DNA of 64,000 nucleotides from SSSZ01 sp016790965 (GCA_016790965.1 JAEUNZ010000027.1:110983-174982), one strand, 5' to 3'. Positions 42,853 to 50,653 are shown, counted from the first letter of the stretch. Numbers and translations: made by a program. Notes: generated by a model from the letters alone, not told the origin.

Positions 42853-44202
42853 ATGGCCATGGCCGCCGTCTCCCTCACCGACCTCCTCGCCAGTCTCGAG
42901 GATCTACCCGAGCCGCGCATCGTCATGGATGCTGACTACCGCATCGTCGGTGCCAACCGGGCCTACGCCCGGGAATTCGGCGGGGGCCAGCCGATCCGTG
43001 GGCGCACCTGCTACGAAGTCTCCCACCACTTTTCCGTCCCCTGCGACCAGGCGGGCGAGTCTTGCCCCCTGAAGCTCAGTCTGGAAACCGGCACCACCCA
43101 GCGGGTGCTGCACCTGCACCATACTCCGCGGGGCGAGGAGCACGTCGACGTGGAGACCGATCCGATTCGCGGCGGTGACGGCAAAGTGGCGTATTTCGTC
43201 GAGACGCTGCGCCTCGTCCGTCAGGCCAGCACCCGGCCAGCCGCCCAGGGCCTGGTGGGACGGGCACCGGCCTTCCAGCGCATGCTGGAGCGGGTGCTGC
43301 GGGTGGCGGGCGCCAATGCCGCCGTGCTCCTCCTCGGCGAAACCGGAACCGGCAAGGAACTCGTGGCGAGGGCCATCCACGAAGCCAGTCCCCGCGCCAA
43401 GGGGCCTTTCGTCGCCGTGGACTGTGCCGGCCTCACCGAAACCCTGTTCGAAAGCGAACTCTTCGGCTACGAGAGAGGCGCTTTCACCGGTGCCGCCCAC
43501 CGCAAGCAGGGCCTGGTCGAAGCGGCCAGCGGCGGCACCCTGTTCCTGGACGAGGTGGGCGAGTTGCCCCTGGCGCTCCAGGTCAAGCTCCTGCGTCTCC
43601 TTGAAACAGGGACCTACCGGCGGGTGGGCGGGCTGGACGCTCTGCGGGCCGACTTCCGCCTAGTGGCCGCCACTCACCGGGATCTTGCCGCCATGGTGCG
43701 CCAGGGCGCCTTCCGCCAGGATCTCTACTACAGGGTGAATGTCTTTCCCATCCGCACGCCCGCCCTGCACGAGCGGCCCGAGGACATTCCCCTCCTCGCG
43801 GTATCTCTGCTGGAGCGGGTCGATCGCCGCCCGGGGCGCCGTTTTTCGCCCCAGGCCCTGGAGTGGCTGGCCCATCGCCCCTACGTGGGCAACATCCGCG
43901 AATTGCGCAACCTCATCGAGCGGGCGACCCTCCTGGTGGATGGGGAGGTCATCGAAGCCGCCGTATTGGCCGACGCCGCGGACGAAAGCGTGACCCCGGC
44001 CGCCGTACCGCTCCCGGACACCGACTTTCGCCTGGGCAGCCTGCGCCCCCTGGCCGAGGTGGAAGCCACCTACCTGCGCTGGGCTGTCGGGCGCCATCCG
44101 GGAGACATGGCCGCCCTGGCGGCGGGGCTGGGACTCAGCCTGCGCACGCTGTATCGCAAACTCCAGGCGGCGCGGCAGGATGAAGCCGGGGAGCGGCCGT
44201 GA
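42853..44202 (+). CDS. fisR: FisR-type sigma-54 activator, sulfane-sulfur sensing
   Basis: 449 residues from ATG 42853. The N-terminal PAS-like domain (1-120) contains CYEVSHHFSVPCDQAGESC; with this start the cysteines are Cys53, Cys64 and Cys71, the same numbering I recall for the three sulfane-sulfur-sensing cysteines of Cupriavidus FisR. Next is the AAA+ domain (GETGTGKE 162-169, GAFTGA, TLFLDEVGELPL) and a Fis HTH (MAALAAGLGLSLRTLYRKL). FisR activates sigma-54 transcription of persulfide dioxygenase and sulfide:quinone reductase genes when persulfides modify it. Here the divergent gene is PDO-like; no SQR gene is in the window. Upstream in-frame ATG codons lie in the control region. Confidence 0.88.
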   Translation: MAMAAVSLTDLLASLEDLPEPRIVMDADYRIVGANRAYAREFGGGQPIRGRTCYEVSHHFSVPCDQAGESCPLKLSLETGTTQRVLHLHHTPRGEEHVDVETDPIRGGDGKVAYFVETLRLVRQASTRPAAQGLVGRAPAFQRMLERVLRVAGANAAVLLLGETGTGKELVARAIHEASPRAKGPFVAVDCAGLTETLFESELFGYERGAFTGAAHRKQGLVEAASGGTLFLDEVGELPLALQVKLLRLLETGTYRRVGGLDALRADFRLVAATHRDLAAMVRQGAFRQDLYYRVNVFPIRTPALHERPEDIPLLAVSLLERVDRRPGRRFSPQALEWLAHRPYVGNIRELRNLIERATLLVDGEVIEAAVLADAADESVTPAAVPLPDTDFRLGSLRPLAEVEATYLRWAVGRHPGDMAALAAGLGLSLRTLYRKLQAARQDEAGERP

Positions 44203-44645
44203 GAGTCGTGCTCCAGCGGGTGCGGGAAGCCCGGGTCGAAGTGGCGGGGGCGGTGACCGGCGCCATCGGGCCGGGGCTCCTGGTTCTGGCGGGCTTCGAG
44301 GTAGCGGATACGGAAGCCGACCTGGACTGGATGGCGGGCAAGATCGTGCGCACGCGCCTTTTCGCCGACGCAGAGGGGGTCATGAACCGCAGCGTGCAGG
44401 AGGTGGGTGGCGAGGTTCTGGCCGTTTCCCAGTTCACCCTCCTCGCCTCGGTCAGGAAGGGCAATCGCCCCTCCTGGAGCCGGGCAGCGCCGGGGGTGGT
44501 GTCGCAGCCGCTGTTCGAGCGCTTCGTGGCGAAACTCGCCGCGTCCCTGGGCAGGCCCGTACCCACCGGGGTATTCGGCGCCGACATGGCGGTGAGCCTG
44601 GTGAACGACGGGCCGGTGACCCTCGTCATCGATTCGCCCCAGTGA
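44199..44645 (+). CDS. dtd: D-aminoacyl-tRNA deacylase
   Basis: 148 residues, full length. The family core is intact: MRVVLQRVREARVEV, AVSQFTLLASVRKGNRPSW (catalytic SQFT region) and GVFGADMAVSLVNDGPVTLVID (Gly-cis-Pro loop GP that selects D-amino acids). DTD removes D-amino acids and glycine from mischarged tRNAs in the cytosol. Translation starts at GTG 44199, overlapping the fisR stop by 4 bp (GTGA), so dtd is coupled to fisR. The functional link is unclear. Confidence 0.93.
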   Translation: MRVVLQRVREARVEVAGAVTGAIGPGLLVLAGFEVADTEADLDWMAGKIVRTRLFADAEGVMNRSVQEVGGEVLAVSQFTLLASVRKGNRPSWSRAAPGVVSQPLFERFVAKLAASLGRPVPTGVFGADMAVSLVNDGPVTLVIDSPQ

Positions 44646-44844
44646 TTGGCTTGGTAATTGGCGGGGGAGAGCACAGCCTTTGCCTAGGCTCTTCTCACCA
44701 GCCGGGAAGAAAGGTCGCCCGCGTATCGGGCGCAGAAACCACGGGTTGAGCAAAGCGGCTCGACCGGGGAGGCAACGAATGGCCCCGCTTCTCCGGAAGC
44801 AGTCGGGTTGGCTGAACCCTGGGGTTCCGCCTTGAGGGCGTGTA

Positions 44845-44872
44845 ACTTTTTCTTGCTTCGCCAAGAAAAAGT
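44845..44872. repeat. Perfect 11-bp hairpin
   Basis: ACTTTTTCTTG, loop CTTCGC, CAAGAAAAAGT. It can be read as an intrinsic terminator in either direction (T-rich and A-rich arms). It sits 200 bp behind dtd. This hairpin with its CTTCGC loop is a motif I have met often in betaproteobacterial intergenic DNA. Confidence 0.6.
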
Positions 44873-44912
44873 CACCAAAAAGAAGGCGACCCCAGGGTCG
44901 ACGCCGGGCTTC

Positions 44913-45250
44913 GCCCGGTTCCTTGCGCTACTCGGGCTTCCGGGCGGGTCGCTAAACTCGCCTGCGGCTCGGACAACGCGACCCGAAAGCCCCCGGAAGC
45001 CCTGCGTTGCTCAGCGTCTTCCATGGGGGGAAGGGCGTCCGGGCTTTGGGAACGGGTCGGCTGTTTTGGCTGGCCCCGTACGGACGATGGGCTTGAAGGG
45101 GTACGGCCGTTCAGCCCGGCCGCTCTTGGGCCCCTTGAGAGGAGCCGAGCAACGCAGGGGGATTGGGGGAAGTGGGCTCGCGTTGTCTGAGCCCCCACAG
45201 GGGGCGAGTTTAGCGAGCCGCCCAAGCCCCCGAGTAGCGCAGGGAAGCCC
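44913..45250. repeat. Long imperfect palindrome, arms about 100 bp
   Basis: The left half holds TTGCGCTACTCGGGCTTC, GTCGCTAAACTCGCC, CGGACAACGCGACCC and CCCTGCGTTGCTCAG. The right half holds, in reverse order, GAGCAACGCAGGG, GGGCTCGCGTTGTCTG, GGCGAGTTTAGCGAG and CCCGAGTAGCGCAGG. Four blocks in a row are thus complementary, giving a giant stem with a central part around 45020-45135. Confidence 0.65.
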
Positions 45251-45267
45251 CCGCAGGGGGCCTCCGA

Positions 45268-45402
45268 CCCATGGGTTCAGAAAAGCGGGCGTACCGGGGA
45301 GTTGCGATGAAACCCATGGGTTCAGAAAAGCGACTCGACCGGGGAGTTGCGAACAAACCCACGGGTTCAAAAAAGCGGCCAGACCGTGGAGGACGGGAAT
45401 TG
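45268..45402. repeat. Three tandem 45-bp repeats
   Basis: Units start CCCATGGGTTCAGAAAAGCG at 45268 and 45313, and CCCACGGGTTCAAAAAAGCG at 45358. Each continues with ACCGGGGAGTTGCGA or a variant. The period is exactly 45 bp; the third unit is the most divergent. A single copy with the same order lies at 44739-44783. Confidence 0.8.
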
Positions 45403-45447
45403 CGGCGTTCCCGATAGAACAAGGCAGGCAATCCACCCCGGTTCCCC

Positions 45448-46170
45448 CTACTTGCGCAGCAGACTCCAGACCAGTTCGGCGCCGGACAGGAGCAGGTCGG
45501 CGACATCCATATCCAGGGGCGTCTCGCTGCGCTTTTTCCGCTGGCGCCTTGAGCGTTCCTTTTCTTGTGCCAGCAGGGCGTCGGCCATGCGCTCCACGTC
45601 GGGGGATGCGCTGCGGCGGACTTCGGCGTTCCGGTAGCGGGCCAGGGCATCCTCCACCGCCTGGGGGTCGAGGATGGCGATGGGGGCGCGGCAGTGGCCG
45701 CAGGCGGCGTCCTGGCGAATGTCCACTGGTGCGCCGCAGCCCGTGCAGCGCACCGTGCCGATGCGGGCGGCGAGTTCTTTCACTTCGACGGGATTCAACT
45801 GGCGCACGAAGCCCTTCTCGGTCATGAACTGGGCGAAGGTGACGAAGCGGCCATGCTTTTGCAGGCAGCGGTGGTAGTTGAAGCGCCCGCCATGACGGGC
45901 GACGTCGAGGCCCTGCAGCAGTCGGTCGCCGCAGCGGGGGCAGGCCAGGAGGTCGGCCAGGGGCTGGTGCTGGGCGTCCCGCTGCTCATGGATCAGTTTG
46001 AAAAGCTCGATGACGCCGCCGGGAGCGATCTGCACGCTCTCCATCTCGTCGAACCAGATGCCCTGGCACGGGAAGCAGAAGTCGAGTTCCACCTCGCCGT
46101 GGCTGTGGCGGGGAAAGCGCCTGGCCAGCATGGGCTGGCGGCAGGAGGGGCAGGGGGGCGTCCTGCTCAA
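45448..46170 (-). CDS. Zinc-ribbon (zf-TFIIB type) protein
   Basis: 240 residues. Four CxxC knuckles: CPSCRQPM and CFPCQGIWFDEMES form the zf-TFIIB unit, then CPRCGDRLL, and CTGCGAPVDIRQDAACGHCRAPI forms a second ribbon. The end is Lys/Arg-rich (KERSRRQRKKRSE) and then hydrophobic (VADLLLSGAELVWSLLRK). Proteins like this are annotated as zinc-ribbon of unknown role. The start overlaps the stop of the LysR gene by 4 bp, so both are co-transcribed. Confidence 0.8.
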   Translation of the reverse strand: MSRTPPCPSCRQPMLARRFPRHSHGEVELDFCFPCQGIWFDEMESVQIAPGGVIELFKLIHEQRDAQHQPLADLLACPRCGDRLLQGLDVARHGGRFNYHRCLQKHGRFVTFAQFMTEKGFVRQLNPVEVKELAARIGTVRCTGCGAPVDIRQDAACGHCRAPIAILDPQAVEDALARYRNAEVRRSASPDVERMADALLAQEKERSRRQRKKRSETPLDMDVADLLLSGAELVWSLLRK

Positions 46171-47174
46171 GGCGCTGCAGCGGAGGGTTTCTTGCCGCCC
46201 CGGGCGGCACGGCTCCAGCCCGAGGCCCGCTCCCGGGCGGCTTCCCGCACCAGCCAGGCCCTGAGGGCCTGCACCGTGGGCCGCTCAGTGGTGGCCGCCG
46301 GGGTGGCGACGTAATAGGCGTAGCGCGAGGGGATCGAAAGGTCGAAAGGAATCACCAGGCGGCCCCCGGCCACGTCGGCGCTCACCATGGGGCGGGCGGC
46401 CAGGGCGATGCCATGTCCAGCCACGGCGGCCGCCAGGGCCAGGGCGCCATCCTCGAAATGGACACCCCGCACCTGTGGCGCCAGACCGCCCACCTCGGCG
46501 AGTTCCAGCCATTGTGCCCAGCCTGGACGTTCCTCCAGTTCGGGAACCGTGGAATCGTGGATCAGGACGTGCCAGGCCAGGTCCGCCGGTTCCCGCAGGG
46601 GACGCTCGCCCTCCAGCAAGGCGGGGCTGCACACGGGGACGTAGGCCGGCGTGAAGAGCAGGTCGGTGGTCTGGCCGGTGTAGCGGCCCCGGCCGAAGCG
46701 GACGGTCAGGTCGTAGGGGGCCTCGCTGGCGGCCGGGCGCAGGTCGCCGGGGGCGTCGCGGTCGCGGCTGTCGATGGTGGCGGTGCTGCTCGACAGGCGC
46801 AGATCGATGTCCGGGTGGGCGCGATTGAAGCCCGCCAGACGGGGAACCAGCCAGCGGGCGGCAAAGGAGGGCGGGGCGCAGACGGTGACCACGCCACCGC
46901 TCTCGGTGCGCCGGCCGGCCTCGACGGCGGCAGCGAGGCTGGCGAAGCCCTCCTGGATATTGGGCAGCATGGCCGCCCCTTCGGGCGTCAGCTCCAGGGA
47001 ACGGGTGCGGCGGTGAAAGAGGCGCAGGTCGAGAAATTCTTCCAGGAGCTTGATCTGGTGGCTGACCGCCGTGGGGGTCACCGAGAGCTCCGTCGCCGCG
47101 TCCTTGAAGCTCAACAGCCGCGCGGCAGCCTCGAAGGCGCGCAGGGCATTGAGGGGGGGCAGGCGGGGCGGCAT
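46167..47174 (-). CDS. LysR-type transcriptional regulator (GcvA-like branch)
   Basis: 335 residues. HTH at 1-65 (LNALRAFEAAARLLSFKDAATELSVTPTAVSHQIKLLEEFLDLRLFHRRTRS) and a substrate-binding domain with FAARWLVPRLAGFNRAHPDIDLRL, DLTVRFGRGRY and GHGIALAARPMVSADVAGGRLVIPF. This is the GcvA/AmpR-like group of LysR proteins. The effector is not predictable. It is divergent from a small secreted protein gene (159 bp between starts), a possible target. The C-terminal tail is Arg/Ala-rich. Confidence 0.85.
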   Translation of the reverse strand: MPPRLPPLNALRAFEAAARLLSFKDAATELSVTPTAVSHQIKLLEEFLDLRLFHRRTRSLELTPEGAAMLPNIQEGFASLAAAVEAGRRTESGGVVTVCAPPSFAARWLVPRLAGFNRAHPDIDLRLSSSTATIDSRDRDAPGDLRPAASEAPYDLTVRFGRGRYTGQTTDLLFTPAYVPVCSPALLEGERPLREPADLAWHVLIHDSTVPELEERPGWAQWLELAEVGGLAPQVRGVHFEDGALALAAAVAGHGIALAARPMVSADVAGGRLVIPFDLSIPSRYAYYVATPAATTERPTVQALRAWLVREAARERASGWSRAARGGKKPSAAAP

Positions 47175-47333
47175 GGATGAGTTTTTCTCAGGCGTTGGCT
47201 TAGAAATGACCGTTTGTTGCGTTGCAGCAGAGTCGATATTCTGGCCCCACTGACCGCCGGGAATGGCCTCCGCCCTCCAGGTCGGTCCAAGGAAAGCTGT
47301 TCATCTTCGTCGATACGAAAGGAGTTCGCAATC

Positions 47334-47567
47334 ATGAACAAGACCCTCGTCACCCTCGCTGCCCTCCTCGTCGCCGCCCCCGCCTTTGCCGGCGAGCCCC
47401 GCATCCACTCCACCCGCGACAGCGGCAGCTACGAAGCCACCCTGCGCGACGCCGGCATCCCCCTGGCCGGTGGTCTGGCCTGGACCGGCCACAGCGCCGC
47501 CCCGGCAGCGCGCAAGGCCTCCGGTCCGGTCCACGCCGCCAGCGTGCGCAACGGCAAGGCGGGCTGA
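47334..47567 (+). CDS. Small exported protein of unknown function
   Basis: 77 residues. A clear signal peptide (MNKTLVTLAALLVAAPAFA, cleavage after AFA) leaves a mature peptide of about 58 residues: GEPRIHSTRDSGSYEATLRDAGIPL, then an Ala/Ser-rich end. AAAGGAG lies 9 bp before the ATG. I do not recognise a family. Size and export suggest a periplasmic peptide; there is no Cys and no lipobox. It is divergent from the LysR regulator and followed by a strong terminator, so it is probably a single-gene transcript. Confidence 0.7.
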   Translation: MNKTLVTLAALLVAAPAFAGEPRIHSTRDSGSYEATLRDAGIPLAGGLAWTGHSAAPAARKASGPVHAASVRNGKAG

Positions 47568-47715
47568 GCCCAGGTTCGCTCCCCGTCGCCCGGCCGGCCG
47601 ATCCGCCTCCAGCCTCTTCGTTCGCGCAGGCTTCAGGCCCCCGGCAGCCGGCTCGGCGACGGCGGTGCGAGCCCCTACCCCCGATGTCTCCTCCCCCCGG
47701 CGCCCGCCGGGGTTT

Positions 47716-47750
47716 ACCGGCCGGATCCCATCCCGGCCGGTCTTTTTTTT
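47716..47750 (+). terminator. Strong intrinsic terminator
   Basis: Perfect 9-bp stem ACCGGCCGG / CCGGCCGGT (47716-47724, 47733-47741), 8-nt loop, followed by CTTTTTTTT. It ends the small exported protein transcript, 150 bp after the stop. Confidence 0.88.
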
Positions 47751-47845
47751 GTGGGGCGCCGTCGGGGGCCACGAGGCCACCGACCCCGGGGGCACGCGGC
47801 GCCGCGGCCTGTGGCAGAATCCGGGCGTCCCGCTCCGCCGCTCCC

Positions 47846-49546
47846 ATGCCTCAGAAAACCCTCCGCTACGGCCAGTTTCTTGGCGCCATACGCCGCCATC
47901 ACCGCCAGATCAGCTACAACGACGTCGTCGCCTTCGAGCGCGAGGCGGCGCCAGTCCAGAGCCGCCTGCGCGCCATCGACCTCCACCGCCTGCTGACGCC
48001 CTACGTCTCCGTCCGCTTCTTCGAGCAGACCCGGGCCGTGGTGCCCCTCGCCCTGCTGCTGGTGGCCTTCCAGGCCCTGGCCTTGCGCTCCTTTCCCGGC
48101 GACGCCGAACAGATCGCCCTGGGCATCGCGGCGGTCATCCTGGGGCTGATGCTCTTCATGGAGGGCGTGAAGCACGGTCTCATGCCCTTCGCCGAAAACA
48201 TCGGCTACCTGCTGCCCGGGCGGGTGGGGGTGCTGACCATCCTGGCCTTCGGCGGCATCCTCGGGGTCGCCGCCACCTTCGCCGAGCCCGCCATCGGCGC
48301 CCTGCAAGCTGCAGGCGAGGGGGTGTCGGCCCAGCGGGCGGCCTTGCTCAAGGCCCTGCTGGGGCCGCGGGTGGATGAACTGGTCCTGGCGGTGGCGGCC
48401 GGGGTGGGGGTCGCAGTGGTCGTCGGTCTCTTGCGCTTCCTCTTCGGCTGGCGGCTCAAGGCCCTCATTCTCGCCATCGTCCCGGTCTGCCTCGCGCTCA
48501 CCGCCTACGCCGCCAGCCAGCCGGGGCTGGATCGGGTGATCGGCCTGGCCTGGGATTGCGGCGGCATCACCACCGGACCGGTCACCGTGCCCCTGGTGCT
48601 GGCGGTGGGCATAGGCGTTTCCGCCTCCGCCGGCCGGGGTGACAATCCGCTGGCCGGCTTCGGCATCGTCACCCTGGCTTCGCTTTTCCCGGTGGCGGCG
48701 GTGCTGGCCGTGGCGATCTTCGGCGCCGATCTTCCCCCCGAGGCGCCGACGGCGGCGGCCGATCTGCCCTGGTACCGGGAAACACCCATGGCCGAACTGA
48801 GCGGCGCCCTGCGCGCCATCCTGCCCCTGGTCGTGCTGCTGGTGCTGACCCAACGTTTCGTCCTGAAGCGGCGCCTGGAGCGGGCCGACGTGTTTCTCTA
48901 CGGGGTGGCGACAGCCCTGCTGGGCATGGCGGCCTTCAATCTGGGGCTCACCGCCGGCCTGGTGGAACTGGGCAATCAGGCCGGCCTCAACGTGCCCTGG
49001 GCCTTCTCGCCTCACCGCGAAAGCGGCGCGCCGCCTCTCTATCCCCGCGCCCTGGGTCTCGGACTGACCCTGATTTTTGCCTTCTGCGTCGGCTACGGCG
49101 CCACGGTGGCCGAGCCGGCCCTCAACGCCATGGGCATCACGGTGGAGAACATTTCCGACGGCGCCTTCAAGAAGCGCCTGCTGATCCGCGCCGTCGCCCT
49201 CGGCGTGGGCCTGGGCGCGGCGGCCGGCGTGGCCCGCATCTTGTTCGACCTGTCCCTGGCCACGCTTCTCGGCGTCGCCTATGGCCTTGCCTTGGTGCTG
49301 ACCCTCATCGCCCGGGAGGAGTACGTGAACCTGGCCTGGGATAGCGCCGGGGTCACCACCGGCCCCGTGACGGTGCCGCTGCTTCTTGCCCTCGGAGTCG
49401 GCCTCGGGGCGGCGGTAGGCGCGGCGGAGGGCTTCGGAATTCTGGCCCTGTGCTCGGTGGGGCCGATACTGAGCGTGCTGGCGGTGGGCCTGTGGGCTCA
49501 GTATGCGCCGGGCCGCCGCAAGCAGACGACAAGGAGGAAGGCATGA
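47846..49546 (+). CDS. DUF1538 membrane protein with two homologous halves
   Basis: 566 residues, about twelve hydrophobic segments. The same pair of motifs occurs twice: FAEPAIGAL (about residue 148) with GGITTGPVTVPLVLAVGIG (about 238), and VAEPALNAM (about 415) with AGVTTGPVTVPLLLALGVG (about 498). An internal duplication with conserved Gly/Thr/Pro loops is what one expects of a transporter or channel; the substrate of the family is not known to me. The ATG at 47846 starts the soluble N-terminal part (MPQKTLRYGQFLGAIRRHHRQ). The stop overlaps the ATG of a P-II-like gene (ATGA), suggesting direct regulation by it. Confidence 0.85.
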   Translation: MPQKTLRYGQFLGAIRRHHRQISYNDVVAFEREAAPVQSRLRAIDLHRLLTPYVSVRFFEQTRAVVPLALLLVAFQALALRSFPGDAEQIALGIAAVILGLMLFMEGVKHGLMPFAENIGYLLPGRVGVLTILAFGGILGVAATFAEPAIGALQAAGEGVSAQRAALLKALLGPRVDELVLAVAAGVGVAVVVGLLRFLFGWRLKALILAIVPVCLALTAYAASQPGLDRVIGLAWDCGGITTGPVTVPLVLAVGIGVSASAGRGDNPLAGFGIVTLASLFPVAAVLAVAIFGADLPPEAPTAAADLPWYRETPMAELSGALRAILPLVVLLVLTQRFVLKRRLERADVFLYGVATALLGMAAFNLGLTAGLVELGNQAGLNVPWAFSPHRESGAPPLYPRALGLGLTLIFAFCVGYGATVAEPALNAMGITVENISDGAFKKRLLIRAVALGVGLGAAAGVARILFDLSLATLLGVAYGLALVLTLIAREEYVNLAWDSAGVTTGPVTVPLLLALGVGLGAAVGAAEGFGILALCSVGPILSVLAVGLWAQYAPGRRKQTTRRKA

Positions 49547-49920
49547 GCGACATCATCGTCCTGGTGGACGTCGTGCTCATTACGGCCGTGGTGCAGCGCG
49601 GCGCGGCGGATGCCGTGGTGCAGGCGGCCCAGGAAGCGGGCGCCCAGGGGGCCACCATCTTCCACGCCCACGGCACCGGGGTGCGGCAGAAGCGCCTGGG
49701 GCTCCTGGGGCTGACCGTCAATGCGGACAAGGAAGTCATCTACATCGTGGTGCCCGCGGATCAGGCCGACGTCGTGTTCGAGCGCATCTTCGTCAGCGCC
49801 AAGATGGATACGCCGGGCATGGGCATCCTGTGGATGACGCCCCTGGAGAAGATGGCGACCCACGTCCCGCGCGAAATCGCGGCCCGCTTCGGCCTGCACG
49901 TGGACTCCCGCGAGCGATGA
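49543..49920 (+). CDS. P-II-like signalling protein 1
   Basis: 125 residues with P-II (PF00543-like) topology: IIVLVDVVLITAVVQRGAADAVVQAAQEAGAQGATIFHAHGTG, KEVIYIVVPADQADVVFERIF and the closing GMGILWMTPLEKM. The T-loop region between the two halves is short and lacks the uridylylated Tyr of GlnB. Coupled by a 4-bp overlap to the DUF1538 gene, it is probably the soluble sensor of that membrane protein, as P-II proteins are for Amt or SbtA. The ligand (nucleotide or metabolite) is unknown. Confidence 0.8.
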   Translation: MSDIIVLVDVVLITAVVQRGAADAVVQAAQEAGAQGATIFHAHGTGVRQKRLGLLGLTVNADKEVIYIVVPADQADVVFERIFVSAKMDTPGMGILWMTPLEKMATHVPREIAARFGLHVDSRER

Positions 49921-50083
49921 GCGCCCCCGCCCGGCCGCCCGAAGGGGGCGCTCTCCCCTCCCCCGGGGAGGGTGTCGCGCAGCGACGGGAGGGTGGTCCG
50001 ATGAGCGCCCCCGCCCGGCCGCCCGAAGGGGGCGCTCTCCCTCCCTCGGGGAGGGTGTCGCGCAGCGACGGGAGGGTGGTCCG
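49917..50083. repeat. Tandem duplication of an 84-bp leader, each unit starting with ATGAGCG
   Basis: Unit 1 is 49917-50000 (84 bp), unit 2 is 50001-50083 (83 bp), and the gene for P-II-like protein 2 starts at 50084 with the same ATGAGCG. Units are near identical, ending GACGGGAGGGTGGTCCG before each ATG. The first ATGA is the stop region of P-II-like protein 1. Three copies of ribosome binding site plus ATG result; only the third opens the long gene. Confidence 0.8.
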
Positions 50084-50434
50084 ATGAGCGTCCTGGCCCA
50101 CATCGGTCGCGGTATCGAGAAGAAGCTCATCACCGCCATTCTGCGTTCCGGCGGCGGCAAGCCCCTGGTGGCGGCCCTGGCGGAATGTCCGGGGCTGCTG
50201 TCGGTTTCGCACCACCATGCCCGGGGCGTGGGCAGCCGCAGGGTGCTGACCCATCAGATGCTGTTCGACGAAAAGGACGTGCTCATCGTTCTGGTCGAGG
50301 CCGAGCGGGCGGACGACGTCTTCCGCCGCATCTACGACGAGGCTGGCATCGGCGAGCCCTCGACCGGGATGATCTTCATGGAGCCCATCCTGCGGGGGCA
50401 TCCGATGATGCCCTGTGAAGACGCGGACTGGTAG
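50084..50434 (+). CDS. P-II-like signalling protein 2
   Basis: 116 residues, a second P-II-like domain: KKLITAILRSGGGKPLVAALAECPGLLSVSHHHARGVG, then DVLIVLVEAERADDVFRRIYDEAGI and GMIFMEPILRG. Little sequence identity to P-II-like protein 1, but the same order of strands and the same short T-loop region (GSRRVLTHQMLFDEK). It is one transcript unit with DUF1538 and protein 1; together they could form a heterotrimer or two sensors of one transporter. The ATG at 50084 has GGGAGGGTGG upstream, part of a duplicated leader. Confidence 0.8.
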   Translation: MSVLAHIGRGIEKKLITAILRSGGGKPLVAALAECPGLLSVSHHHARGVGSRRVLTHQMLFDEKDVLIVLVEAERADDVFRRIYDEAGIGEPSTGMIFMEPILRGHPMMPCEDADW

Positions 50435-50439
50435 AGCGT

Positions 50440-50476
50440 GTTCACGGTAACCGGCAGCCCGTCGCTTACCGTGAAC
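50440..50476. terminator. Perfect 11-bp inverted repeat after the P-II-like genes
   Basis: GTTCACGGTAA (50440-50450) and TTACCGTGAAC (50466-50476), loop 15 nt, 5 bp behind the stop codon. There is no T-tract, so this is either a processing/stabilising hairpin or a protein-binding site rather than a classical terminator. Confidence 0.45.
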
Positions 50477-50653
50477 ATGCCCAAGCGGGAGACGCGCCGG
50501 CTCGGGATTGGCAGGCCCGAACGAATCCCGCCCGTTGCTGGGGCGCCGCCTCTCCCGCAGGTCTGCGGACTTCCTTGATTCAGGCCAACCCGGGCGGCCG
50601 TCAGCCCGCTATCATCTGCACCCGGCGCCGCCGAGCGCGCGATGGGAGACACC

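Larger units (their letters stand above)
44646..45447. other. 802-bp repeat-rich non-coding region
   Basis: Between dtd and the zinc-ribbon gene. It contains a 45-bp motif (one copy at 44739-44783, three in tandem at 45268-45402), an 11-bp perfect hairpin (44845-44872) and a very long imperfect palindrome (44913-45250). Open frames run through it on both strands, but their peptides are just the repeats translated; I do not call a gene. Confidence 0.6.

Noticed and set aside
45268..45402. Tandem repeats considered as a CRISPR array
   Set aside because: Units follow without unique spacers, the third is divergent, and no cas gene is near.
44808..45827. 339-codon plus-strand frame with repeated THGFRKA peptides
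   Set aside because: It only translates the 45-bp repeats and then the antisense of the zinc-ribbon gene; no ribosome binding site or family.
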